Below are positions 8,376 to 15,471 of a stretch of 64,000 bases of DNA, one piece after another. Below the pieces are notes generated by a model. The model made no database searches. It was not told the origin of the DNA and was given only the letters and a program-made list of their open reading frames with translations. Location of the stretch: positions 2,964,001 through 3,028,000 of the forward strand of contig NZ_CP117834.1 of the NCBI RefSeq assembly GCF_028735875.1. Direction: 5' to 3'. Made by a program: the position numbers and the translations under genes. Source of the stretch: Shouchella hunanensis (GTDB lineage: Bacteria; Bacillota; Bacilli; Bacillales; Bacillaceae_D). Position 1 is the first letter of the stretch. Each line of letters begins with the position of its first letter.

Positions 8376-9239
8376 TCAAGTTGGCTGGTGCATAAACAAA
8401 TGCGTAAGCGCTGCATGAGAGAATATGCGTAAATCAAGCCCTGTTTGGGCGTTGAATTTATCAAGTCGGTACTGAAGACTATTTCGATGTAAATGAAGTG
8501 CTTTAGCTGTTTGTGATGTATTCAAATTATTTTTGAAGAATACAGTGATTGTATGTAACAATTCTTCATCGTGAAGCAGCTCGTTTGAAAGAAAGTGACT
8601 GCGCAATTGTTCAAATTCGGTGTTATGCAGCTGCTGTTTTAATTCAGCTAAACTTGATTCAGTGGCACTGAAAATATGGGTTGAACGTTTCTTGTCCATT
8701 TGTTTTAAAAAAAGCTTTTTTTCAAATGACAGTCTTGTTTTACATTGATTTGAGTGAATAGGAATGCCTAAAAATGTATAAAGGATTGTATAGAAATCTG
8801 ACTCAATTAATTCCGTTAAAGCATCTAAATCATATTCACGATAATCAGATGGAAACAATAGCAAACCATTCGTATTGCTTTCCCAAATCATAAGGGTAGA
8901 GATAGGGAAGAATGATAAAATTGCTTCTCGAAACGAGTCATAATCATCGATAGGTTGTTCAATATAAAAATGTAAAGCGGTGAACGTTCCAGCATTTGGT
9001 GGTTGTTCACCAACAGCATATAGATAATTTGACCATTCTTGTTCCTCAGCTGTGGCTGGTCGTGGTGTATGATCCACCTCTGTTAACAGCAAGGATAAAA
9101 GCGTTCGTTCACGTTGTGTAATCTTTAACCGATGAAAATAGAAAACGTGTTGTTTATACTGAAAAGAAATACGGTCTGATACGTTATCACTAGGATGCCA
9201 AAATGCATGTGAAAATGTTTGGTTTATGGTTTCATTCAT
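8376..9239 (-). CDS. yxkF: PucR/CdaR-type transcriptional regulator, YxkF-like
   Basis: Protein of about 287 residues with a C-terminal helix-turn-helix of the PucR/CdaR type (FKNNLNTSQTAKALHLHR, then NSLQYRLDKFNAQTGLDLR). The N-terminal part resembles no domain I can name. It sits directly upstream of msmX as yxkF does in B. subtilis, so it may control msmX or a sugar process; that is inference. The start at 9239 has AGAAAGG about 10 nt upstream. A longer frame beginning with TTG at 9284 is rejected because that codon lies inside a terminator T-run and has no ribosome-binding site. Confidence 0.75.
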   Translation of the reverse strand: MNETINQTFSHAFWHPSDNVSDRISFQYKQHVFYFHRLKITQRERTLLSLLLTEVDHTPRPATAEEQEWSNYLYAVGEQPPNAGTFTALHFYIEQPIDDYDSFREAILSFFPISTLMIWESNTNGLLLFPSDYREYDLDALTELIESDFYTILYTFLGIPIHSNQCKTRLSFEKKLFLKQMDKKRSTHIFSATESSLAELKQQLHNTEFEQLRSHFLSNELLHDEELLHTITVFFKNNLNTSQTAKALHLHRNSLQYRLDKFNAQTGLDLRIFSHAALTHLFMHQPT

Positions 9240-9286
9240 TTGAAAACATACCTTTCTGTTGATCGCTTGTGTGTAGTATAACAAAA

Positions 9287-9310
9287 AAAAAGCTCGAGAT
9301 TGAGCTTTTT
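9287..9310 (-). terminator. Terminator of the 50-residue protein gene
   Basis: On the reverse strand AAAAAGCTC and GAGCTTTTT (plus-strand arms 9287-9295 and 9302-9310) form a 9-bp stem followed by a run of Ts. It overlaps the stop codon of the small gene at 9309 and separates it from the yxkF-like gene. Confidence 0.75.
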
Positions 9311-9461
9311 AATCCTGTTTTTCCTTTGTAATTGGCATGTCTTCTTCAATTTTTCCGCCAGTATGCGGATCAACACGTCCACCATGTAAACCTTCGTTTA
9401 CATAGCGGTCAATATCAAGTTCGTATTCTTTACGGCTATCCAAATCTTTTCGTTCCTTCAT
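9309..9461 (-). CDS. Small conserved-looking hydrophilic protein, 50 residues
   Basis: Short gene with GAGGAGG 9 nt before its ATG and its own terminator at the stop codon. The product starts MKERKDLDSRKEYELDIDR and continues with YVNEGLHGGRVDPHTGGKIEED; it is charged, has no membrane segment and no cysteine. I have seen proteins of this type annotated only as hypothetical in Bacillaceae and cannot assign a function. The strong ribosome-binding site, compact terminator and the position between yxkF and yheE support a real gene. Confidence 0.75.
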   Translation of the reverse strand: MKERKDLDSRKEYELDIDRYVNEGLHGGRVDPHTGGKIEEDMPITKEKQD

Positions 9462-9497
9462 TTTACCATCCCTCCTCTTAATAGAATGGCAAAATGA

Positions 9498-9737
9498 TTA
9501 GATTTTATGCTTTGGTTGGTGTTCTTCTTCATAAACGTGATAGAGCATTAAGTCATGTACAGCTTGCTTTAACTGCTCATCCCTTATTTTTTTCTCAACT
9601 TGCGCACCCTCCCACGTAATGGAACCATCAAAGTGATAAGTGCCAGATATGAACTGTCCTTTAAAGTAAAAAGAAAAAGCCCAACTTTGCTTCTGAGTGC
9701 GTTGATATAAGGGTTTATATTGGAAATGTACAAGCAT
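9498..9737 (-). CDS. yheE: YheE-like protein (DUF5342)
   Basis: Protein of 79 residues starting MLVHFQYKPLYQRTQKQSW, with the aromatic-rich pattern of B. subtilis YheE (DUF5342), whose function is unknown. In B. subtilis yheE belongs to the same yheA-E neighbourhood; here yheB and yheA are immediately next door but on the other strand, and yheC and yheD are absent. The ATG at 9737 has AAAGGAG 7 nt upstream. No signal peptide or membrane segment is seen. Confidence 0.75.
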   Translation of the reverse strand: MLVHFQYKPLYQRTQKQSWAFSFYFKGQFISGTYHFDGSITWEGAQVEKKIRDEQLKQAVHDLMLYHVYEEEHQPKHKI

Positions 9738-9855
9738 TCGAATCGCTCCTTTATCAAGTTGTAAAGGGTTACATAATTCAGTCTATCATAGTGTTCGTTT
9801 TCTGTGGGAACAAAAATAAGCTATACTAAGGACAAAGCGTTTAAATTCTTTTTTT

Positions 9856-9915
9856 GAAGGAGGCAGTTTGCTGCTAAGAAGCAGTAAGCGTTTAATGTGC
9901 AATGGATTTTGTTAG
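9856..9915 (+). promoter_or_regulatory. Possible leader ORF overlapping the yheB start
   Basis: The best ribosome-binding site upstream of yheB, AAGGAGG (9856-9862), lies about 35 nt from the yheB GTG. It is instead 5 nt from a TTG (9868) that opens a 15-codon frame ending with TAG at 9913-9915, inside yheB. A small CTGCT/AGCAG hairpin lies between. This may couple yheB translation to the short frame. No protein-level evidence exists. Confidence 0.35.
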
Positions 9916-11036
9916 TTCTTCTTCTCGCTGTAGTAGGTGCAATTGTCGGTGCAGCAACTAATGCGCTAGCGATTAGGATGTTGTTTCGACCTCATCGAGC
10001 GTACTATATAGGAAAGTGGCAACTGCCGTTAACACCAGGATTATTACCGAGAAGACAGCAAGAGCTCGCAACACAGATGGGAAATCTAGTAGCGAATCAT
10101 TTATTAACAGCCGAAGGGTTAAGTAAAAAATTAACGAGTGACATGTTTTCAAAGGAGCTCACTGATTGGGTAAGTGGGCGAGTGAAACAATGGTTAACAA
10201 GCGACAATACAGTTGAATCAATGTTAAAACCACTATTATCTATTGACAATGGTAAAGACCAGCTTGTTATTAAATCAAGGATGTGGTTAAAAGAACGACT
10301 GAAACAGTATGTACAGAAGCACCAAGATACAGCAGCAAAGCAACTGGTTCCACAGGAAATTCAGTCTGCTATCGTAAGCTATTTGCCAGGTCTCTCAAAA
10401 ACGATGGTTTCAAAAGCGAAAGTATATGTAGAAAGTGCAGAAGGCCAAGAAAAAATGGCTGCTATGGCGACGAACTTTTTGTCGTCAAAAGGCAAGTTTG
10501 GTGGAATGGTTTCAATGTTTCTTTCCAGCGAAAAAGTAGTGGAGATGGTTTATCCAGAAATTGTTAAATTTTTGGATGATGAAAAAACAACAGAGATGCT
10601 TCATGGTTTACTTGCTCGTGAGTGGGAGCAGTTACTAGAAAAACCTGTATCGTCATTTGAAGCAGAAAAATATATTGACACCGTCATTGATAAAGCAACG
10701 GTTGGTTTAGAAAAGAACATCCCGCTTTTAAATTGGTACGATGCACCTCTTCAAACATGGACAACGCCATATATTAATCAAATTGTCGATAAGTGGGCCC
10801 CTCAACTTGTTCGTGTAACAACAGGTTATATAGAGGTGCATTTAACGTCCATTATGAAGAGCTTGCGCTTAAATGAAGTGATTGAACAACAGGTAGCATC
10901 CTTTTCTATGGCGAATTTAGAAGAGCTTATTATGAAGATTACAAAGAAGGAATTGCGATTAATTACGCTATTAGGAGGCGTAATTGGAGGAACCGTTGGT
11001 CTGATTCAAGCGCTAATTGTTCATTTTTTTTATTAG
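9897..11036 (+). CDS. yheB: YheB-like DUF445 membrane protein
   Basis: DUF445 family protein of 379 residues, resembling B. subtilis YheB. It has an N-terminal membrane segment containing GAIVGAATNALAIRMLFRPH, which is the conserved DUF445 opening, a long soluble helical middle and a C-terminal membrane segment (LITLLGGVIGGTVGLIQALI). The function is unknown. An in-frame TAA at 9885 limits the start to GTG 9897 or TTG 9909; neither has a close Shine-Dalgarno, which is odd because a strong one sits 35 nt upstream in front of a short overlapping frame. yheA follows 66 nt downstream, the same gene pair as in B. subtilis. Confidence 0.88.
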   Translation: MQWILLVLLLAVVGAIVGAATNALAIRMLFRPHRAYYIGKWQLPLTPGLLPRRQQELATQMGNLVANHLLTAEGLSKKLTSDMFSKELTDWVSGRVKQWLTSDNTVESMLKPLLSIDNGKDQLVIKSRMWLKERLKQYVQKHQDTAAKQLVPQEIQSAIVSYLPGLSKTMVSKAKVYVESAEGQEKMAAMATNFLSSKGKFGGMVSMFLSSEKVVEMVYPEIVKFLDDEKTTEMLHGLLAREWEQLLEKPVSSFEAEKYIDTVIDKATVGLEKNIPLLNWYDAPLQTWTTPYINQIVDKWAPQLVRVTTGYIEVHLTSIMKSLRLNEVIEQQVASFSMANLEELIMKITKKELRLITLLGGVIGGTVGLIQALIVHFFY

Positions 11037-11102
11037 GAATGGTCGTATGACGTGAATTCTGTCGACTGACGTGTTATAGTCGGTTGGTAGGGAGTGATAA
11101 AC

Positions 11103-11459
11103 ATGAGTATGACATATGATAAGGCACATGAATTAAAAGACGCACTTGAACAAAGTGATGAGTTTAAGGCGCTTCATGAGCTACATGCACAAATTGAAGC
11201 AGATGAAATTGCAAAAAAAATGCTTGAAAACTTTCGTAAGCTTCAGCTAGATCTTCAACAAAAGCAAATGCAAGGTATTCAAATTTCTGAAGAAGAAGCG
11301 CAACAAGCACAGCAGCAATTTGAACTTGTTCAGCAGCATGAGTTGATTTCAAAACTGATGGAAGCAGAGCAACAACTTAGTGTAATTATTACAGAGTTAA
11401 ATAAGATTATTACTGAGCCATTGGAGAAGATCTACGGCGATCCTTCTCAAGAACAGTAA
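11103..11459 (+). CDS. yheA: YlbF/YmcA family protein YheA
   Basis: Helical protein of 118 residues belonging to the YlbF/YmcA (DUF964) family, with strongly predicted coiled-coil character (many Gln/Glu/Lys heptads, QAQQQFELVQQHELISKLME). Family members YlbF and YmcA act with YaaT in an RNase Y-associated complex; YheA itself has no established role. The ATG at 11103 is preferred over a GTG at 11094 because GGGAGTG lies 7 nt upstream of it. Located after yheB as in B. subtilis and followed by a strong terminator. Confidence 0.88.
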   Translation: MSMTYDKAHELKDALEQSDEFKALHELHAQIEADEIAKKMLENFRKLQLDLQQKQMQGIQISEEEAQQAQQQFELVQQHELISKLMEAEQQLSVIITELNKIITEPLEKIYGDPSQEQ

Positions 11460-11465
11460 TGAAGT

Positions 11466-11503
11466 AAAAGCTTGTCACTTGTTAAAAGTGGCAAGCTTTT
11501 TTT
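11466..11503 (+). terminator. Terminator after yheA
   Basis: AAAAGCTTGTCACTT (11466-11480) pairs with AAGTGGCAAGCTTTT (11486-11500), 15 bp with one G-U pair and a 5-nt loop, followed by a T-run. Confidence 0.88.
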
Positions 11504-11598
11504 AATGGATCCTTGTTCTACTTCATCTAAAAATGCATAAAACTTAAACAAGGTTAGGTCCAGCTATACAACATGAGCTTCATGAAGGAGGAACACGT

Positions 11599-12453
11599 TT
11601 GAAAACCTATAACTTGTTAGTCATGAACATTGATAAACTGTTTTTAGAAGGGGAAGCCAAGGCATCAAAAAAGACGAAAATGGCGATGGCATACTTAGAA
11701 AAAAAGCAAGTATCCGTTGTGTTGGTGACAAATCATTCCTTTTCGTATGCAAAAAAAATTGCCCGAAATGTAAAATGCGACGCAACCATTATTGCTCACG
11801 GAGGCTCCTTTATATCCGATACAGACCAAAACGAGTGGTACAATCGACCGTTAAGTCTTGAAACAACGTTAGATCTGTGTCATGTTATGGAACGATTTGA
11901 TTGTGAGGTAAAGCTACAGTATGGCGATTATTGCGCATCTATTCGCCCACAGCACAAACAAACACTTTTAGCGAGAATGTCTTTTAATGCTCCTGGTGAG
12001 CAAATTCTGTACCCGTTAACGTATGTGGACTCCTTGTATGAGCACGTTCTGAAGGAAGGGAAAGGGCCGTTAAACGTTAGCCTTAAATGCGACGAGCAAA
12101 AAGATCTAGACTATATTTGTGAGATTGTTAAACAAGAGATACCTGAATTAAACGTTATGAAAACGAATAAAGGCGAATGCTTTGTTGTTGGTGCAGGTGC
12201 TGAAAAAGAGCGAGCACTTCAATGGCTTGTAAAGCGCAATCAGCTCTCTTTAGACCAAGTCATTGTTGTGGGAGTGGGCGAGGAAGATTCTGAAATGATC
12301 GCAATGGCAGGTTTAGGTGTAGCGATGGGAGACGCGACAGAATCGGTGAAAGAAAAAGCAAATTGGGTTACTCGTACTATGAATCAAGGTGGATTAGCAT
12401 ACATGGTTCATGAAGTGTTCCGTAAGCAGTTAAATATGCAATTGAAAGAGTGA
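11599..12453 (+). CDS. yhaX: Cof-type HAD-like protein (YhaX-like) with degenerate active site
   Basis: Protein of 284 residues with the overall plan of Cof-type HAD-IIB hydrolases. The motif normally written DxDGTL reads NIDKLFL at residues 10-16, so the nucleophilic aspartate is Asn10; the metal-binding GDxxND motif near the C-terminus reads GVGEED. The conserved Thr of motif II (LVTN) and the following AGLGVAMGDA segment are kept. It is therefore probably catalytically weak or inactive. Size and place next to yheA suggest the counterpart of B. subtilis yhaX, a mother-cell sporulation gene annotated as a stress protein. The TTG start (11599) has GAAGGAGG upstream; the gene ends in a bidirectional terminator. 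Confidence 0.75.
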   Translation: MKTYNLLVMNIDKLFLEGEAKASKKTKMAMAYLEKKQVSVVLVTNHSFSYAKKIARNVKCDATIIAHGGSFISDTDQNEWYNRPLSLETTLDLCHVMERFDCEVKLQYGDYCASIRPQHKQTLLARMSFNAPGEQILYPLTYVDSLYEHVLKEGKGPLNVSLKCDEQKDLDYICEIVKQEIPELNVMKTNKGECFVVGAGAEKERALQWLVKRNQLSLDQVIVVGVGEEDSEMIAMAGLGVAMGDATESVKEKANWVTRTMNQGGLAYMVHEVFRKQLNMQLKE

Positions 12454-12457
12454 ACCT

Positions 12458-12488
12458 AAAGCCCTAGCGGCTCATCCGCTAGGGCTTT
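12458..12488. terminator. Bidirectional terminator between the HAD gene and yhzC
   Basis: AAAGCCCTAGCGG (12458-12470) and CCGCTAGGGCTTT (12476-12488) make a perfect 13-bp stem with a 5-nt loop, serving the convergent genes on both strands. Confidence 0.9.
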
Positions 12489-12490
12489 TA

Positions 12491-12670
12491 TTAACGTGCA
12501 AACAAAATCATCTTGCCCTGGTGAGTTAAACGGTGAGTTAAACTTTGGGCATTTGCTTCTTCTAGCTTTGCTTTTGCTACTTGAATTGCAGATTCTTCGG
12601 ATTCCGCTTCAATGCGCTCATTTAAAACTACAGAACTATCTTTATTAAATGCTGTTAAAAAATACGTCAT
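12491..12670 (-). CDS. yhzC: YhzC-like small protein
   Basis: Protein of 59 residues, MTYFLTAFNKDSSVVLNERI at the start and GKMILFAR at the end, resembling the YhzC family of small Bacillus proteins of unknown function. AGGAGG lies 5 nt before the ATG at 12670, and the shared terminator at 12458-12488 follows the stop codon. A 12-bp sequence GGTGAGTTAAAC is repeated in tandem at 12520-12543, so the peptide LTHR is followed by LTHQ; this looks like a recent in-frame duplication. Confidence 0.75.
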   Translation of the reverse strand: MTYFLTAFNKDSSVVLNERIEAESEESAIQVAKAKLEEANAQSLTHRLTHQGKMILFAR

Positions 12671-12773
12671 AACAACCTCCTGATAACGTTTTCATTAAGT
12701 GTATCATGGATAGAGTGTGTATTCACCTATTTTTAACTTAATGAATAGAGTAAAGAAAAAGGGGGAATACAAC

Positions 12774-13094
12774 ATGAGAAACGAAGAAATGATGTCGCTT
12801 TGTCAACGCTATACGAACTACCCTGTTAACGTTTCTTTAACAAATGGCGAGGAATTTGAATCGGTTATTGAATATGTGGATCAAGAAAACGTCTATGTAC
12901 TTTATCCGGTTGATCAGAATGAATACCCAATGCAAATCACTCAACTTGAAGGGTTTCATTCTGCCAACGAACCTCATCGCTATGGGTATGGGTATGGTTA
13001 TCCACCTCCGTATGCGTATGGTGGTTTTCGTCCATACGGGTGGAGAAGATGGGTATTGCCTTTAACGGCACTAGCAGCGATCTCTTTACTATAG
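12774..13094 (+). CDS. Small protein: Sm-like domain, Gly/Tyr-rich linker, hydrophobic tail
   Basis: Protein of 106 residues with three parts: an N-terminal domain of about 45 residues with an Sm-like beta pattern (LCQRYTNYPVNVSLTNGEEF, then IEYVDQENVYVLYPV), a RYGYGYGYPPPYAYGGFRPYG stretch, and a hydrophobic C-terminus (WVLPLTALAAISLL) that could insert in a membrane. It is clearly related to the 80-residue protein at 50411-50653. I do not know its function; the composition suggests a spore-surface or membrane-associated small protein. ATG 12774 has AAAGGGGG 9 nt upstream; a GTG further upstream (12717) lacks a site. Confidence 0.75.
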   Translation: MRNEEMMSLCQRYTNYPVNVSLTNGEEFESVIEYVDQENVYVLYPVDQNEYPMQITQLEGFHSANEPHRYGYGYGYPPPYAYGGFRPYGWRRWVLPLTALAAISLL

Positions 13095-13121
13095 GGCTAC
13101 TCACATGAGTTGTCCTTTTAT
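13093..13121 (+). terminator. Weak terminator after the Gly/Tyr-rich small gene
   Basis: GGGCTACTC and GAGTTGTCC form an imperfect 9-bp stem (one mismatch, one G-U pair) followed by TTTTATT directly after the stop codon. Confidence 0.5.
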
Positions 13122-13246
13122 TACATAATCGTGGAGTAATAGTCAAATAAATACGTGAGATTACGTAATTTACGAACTTAAATGGCGTTTCCCGTTAAAA
13201 TTATGTAAAATGTATTACAAGTGAAACGATAGAGAGGATGCTGAAA

Positions 13247-13927
13247 ATGGAGAAGTATGATATTTACTTAGTTGAAGATGAAGAAAACTTATCAGAAGTT
13301 TTAAAAGCATATATGCAAAAAGAAGGTTGGAATGTTACAGTCTTTGATAATGGAGATGCGGCGGTTGATGCAGTGGCGGACAAGCCTCACTTATGGGTGT
13401 TAGATATTATGCTTCCAGGCACAGATGGGTATCAAGTATTAAAAGCAATAAAAAATGAAGAAGATACGCCGGTAATTTTTATTTCTGCAAGAGATCAAGA
13501 TTTGGATCGTGTGTTAGGGCTTGAAATGGGAAGTGATGATTATTTATCAAAACCATTCTTGCCACAAGAACTCATTATTCGTGTAAAGAAAATTTTAAAT
13601 CGGGTTTACGGTTCAAGTACATCAGACGTACAAAAAGTCGAATTAAACGCATATACAATTGATCCTATTGGACGTACGATCATTGACACAGAAGAGAATA
13701 ATGAAGCGGTTGATTTAACAACGAAAGAAATGGATCTAATGCTATTGTTATCAGCCGAAATTGGTAAAGCCTTCTCAAGAGAGAAAATTATCGAGCATGT
13801 ATGGGGCGATAATTACTTTGGATCTGAGAGAGCTGTTGACGACGTCGTCCGCCGGGTTCGTAAGAAAATGCCGCGTATTCATTTAGAAACGCTTTATGGG
13901 TACGGGTACCGGATCTTATCCTCATGA
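13247..13927 (+). CDS. cssR: Secretion-stress response regulator CssR
   Basis: OmpR-family response regulator of 226 residues. It resembles B. subtilis CssR closely over its length: IYLVEDEENL at the N-terminus, PHLWVLDIMLPGTDGYQVLK containing the phosphoacceptor aspartate, PVIFISARDQDLDRVLGLEMG, the conserved SKPFLPQELIIRV, and a winged-helix DNA-binding domain ending in YGYGYRILSS. CssR with CssS senses misfolded secreted proteins and induces htrA-type proteases. ATG 13247 is preferred to ATG 13238 because GAGAGG abuts the latter but is 9 nt from the former. The stop overlaps the cssS start by 4 nt. Confidence 0.93.
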   Translation: MEKYDIYLVEDEENLSEVLKAYMQKEGWNVTVFDNGDAAVDAVADKPHLWVLDIMLPGTDGYQVLKAIKNEEDTPVIFISARDQDLDRVLGLEMGSDDYLSKPFLPQELIIRVKKILNRVYGSSTSDVQKVELNAYTIDPIGRTIIDTEENNEAVDLTTKEMDLMLLLSAEIGKAFSREKIIEHVWGDNYFGSERAVDDVVRRVRKKMPRIHLETLYGYGYRILSS

Positions 13928-15339
13928 TAAAAATTAATTTAACGAGACGAATATGGCTTGCATTCGTTTCGTTAATTGTGCTTGTCGCACTCTCTATTAT
14001 TATTGTTTATCCCATTTCAATTCGTGGGGCGCTGACAGAAGAGACGTACCAAATTATTGATAACAGTGTCCGGGACCAATTAATGCAAGAAGATGCAAAC
14101 TGGGAGACGTTCCTGAGCCAGCAGCCGGGGTTTTACCAATCTAGGCAGGAGCAACGAGCGACGGTTTCGTTTTTAATTGAAATTACCGGATCAACGTATG
14201 CCATTTATAATACGCCAATTGATGTGGTACCTGACCCACCAGTTCACGAAGAGATGCGTCAAAACGCAGTTGATCAAAATACACAAACAGGCCGATATGA
14301 AACGACATTTGGTGGGCAAACTCTCTTTTATACGGTGAATGATTTAGTTAGTCCGATTGAAGGTTCCGATTTATATTTGATCACCTATATGTGGGACACG
14401 TATCGTGATGAAATGGTCCAGAATCTTTGGGAGCGACTGCTTTATTTATTATTGCTCACAAGTGCACTAAGCTTACTTCCTGCCATTTGGTTAAAGCATT
14501 ATTTGCGACAACCATTAGCCATTTTAGAAAATCACCTAGAACAAATTGCAAATCGAAACTGGCAAGAGCCGTTAAAATGGGAAGGGGACGAAGATTTTGA
14601 GCGTCTTTCGTATCAATTTGAACGAATGCGACAAAATTTAAATAGCTATGATCGCGCTCAGAAAACGTTTATTCAGCATGCTTCTCACGAATTGAAAACA
14701 CCGATTATGGTCATTAAAAGCTATGCTCAATCAGTAAAAGATGGCATTCTACCAAAAGAAGATCTTGGTAAGACAATGGATGTTATTACAGAAGAAGCGA
14801 ATCGGATGGAGCGTCGAGTCATTGATATGCTTTACTATACAAAGCTTGACCAGATGCAAAAAGAGCAGCTTAAAGTAGAAGAGTTTCCTTTTGGAAAGCT
14901 TGCGTATCAGATTGAAGAGCGATTTCGTTATCAAAGAGATGATGTGACCATTGATGTACAAGGTGCAGATAAAACACTAAAGGCAGACATCGAACAATGT
15001 GAAGTGCTCCTAGAAAATTTAGTCGAAAACGGATTGCGCTATGCTAAACGTCAATTAACTATCCGTGCGGAAGAAGATGAGCGCTATTCATATATCATTG
15101 TTGAAAACGAAGGAGACCCAATTGATGCAGATCTCAGCAAATTGTTTAGCCCATTCTATAAAGGAAATAAAGGGAAATTTGGTTTGGGGTTAGCCATTGT
15201 TAAGCAAATTGCCGAATTGCATCATGGATTCGCGAAGGTAGACAATATTGAAGAAGGCGTTCGATTTACCATTGGACTGCCAAAACCTTATCAAGCACAG
15301 GATGTAAAACAAAAGAAAAAAGAAAAGAAACGATCATAA
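13924..15339 (+). CDS. cssS: Secretion-stress sensor histidine kinase CssS
   Basis: Sensor histidine kinase of 471 residues: membrane segment at about 11-29, an extracytoplasmic domain of about 135 residues, a second membrane segment near 167-188, HAMP, a dimerisation domain with ASHELKTP (phosphoacceptor His255), and an ATPase domain ending with FGLGLAIVKQI. It should sense misfolded exported proteins and phosphorylate CssR. The C-terminus carries a very basic tail (QKKKEKKRS). Its ATG overlaps the cssR stop, so the pair is translationally coupled. In B. subtilis cssRS lies elsewhere, next to htrB; here it sits between yhaX and yhaM with no htr gene in view. Confidence 0.93.
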   Translation: MIKINLTRRIWLAFVSLIVLVALSIIIVYPISIRGALTEETYQIIDNSVRDQLMQEDANWETFLSQQPGFYQSRQEQRATVSFLIEITGSTYAIYNTPIDVVPDPPVHEEMRQNAVDQNTQTGRYETTFGGQTLFYTVNDLVSPIEGSDLYLITYMWDTYRDEMVQNLWERLLYLLLLTSALSLLPAIWLKHYLRQPLAILENHLEQIANRNWQEPLKWEGDEDFERLSYQFERMRQNLNSYDRAQKTFIQHASHELKTPIMVIKSYAQSVKDGILPKEDLGKTMDVITEEANRMERRVIDMLYYTKLDQMQKEQLKVEEFPFGKLAYQIEERFRYQRDDVTIDVQGADKTLKADIEQCEVLLENLVENGLRYAKRQLTIRAEEDERYSYIIVENEGDPIDADLSKLFSPFYKGNKGKFGLGLAIVKQIAELHHGFAKVDNIEEGVRFTIGLPKPYQAQDVKQKKKEKKRS

Positions 15340-15340
15340 A

Positions 15341-15387
15341 GGTTTGATCTTGTCATAGTCACTGTGGCAGGGTCGAGCTTTTTTTTA
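15341..15387 (+). terminator. Terminator after cssS, rich in G-U pairs
   Basis: GGTTTGATCTTGTCA (15341-15355) pairs with TGGCAGGGTCGAGCT (15365-15379): 15 continuous base pairs in RNA, of which six are G-U, followed by eight Ts. As DNA the reverse strand cannot form the same structure, so it terminates only in the cssRS direction. Confidence 0.75.
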
Positions 15388-15431
15388 GATTCTTTAAGAA
15401 GAAGCGTTCATACGATAAGAGCTGTATATGC

Positions 15432-15437
15432 TATACT
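15432..15437 (+). promoter_or_regulatory. Extended -10 promoter element of yhaM
   Basis: TATACT at 15432-15437 preceded by TGC gives an extended -10 box (TGnTATACT) about 35 nt upstream of the yhaM start. No convincing -35 box is seen at 17 bp. Confidence 0.45.
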
Positions 15438-15471
15438 AATGAAAGATTAAAATGTTAAAGAGGTGACCGTT

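Noticed and set aside
9274-9284. TTG start for a longer yxkF-like protein.
   Set aside because: The codon lies in the T-run of the preceding terminator and lacks a Shine-Dalgarno; ATG at 9239 has one.
10283-10567. Forward open frame of 94 codons inside yheB.
   Set aside because: Alternative frame of a well-supported DUF445 gene without its own ribosome-binding site.
13165-13219. GTAA-N-TTAC type dyads upstream of cssR as an autoregulatory CssR site.
   Set aside because: The sequences are short, AT-rich and differ in spacing; I could not match them to a remembered CssR motif with confidence.
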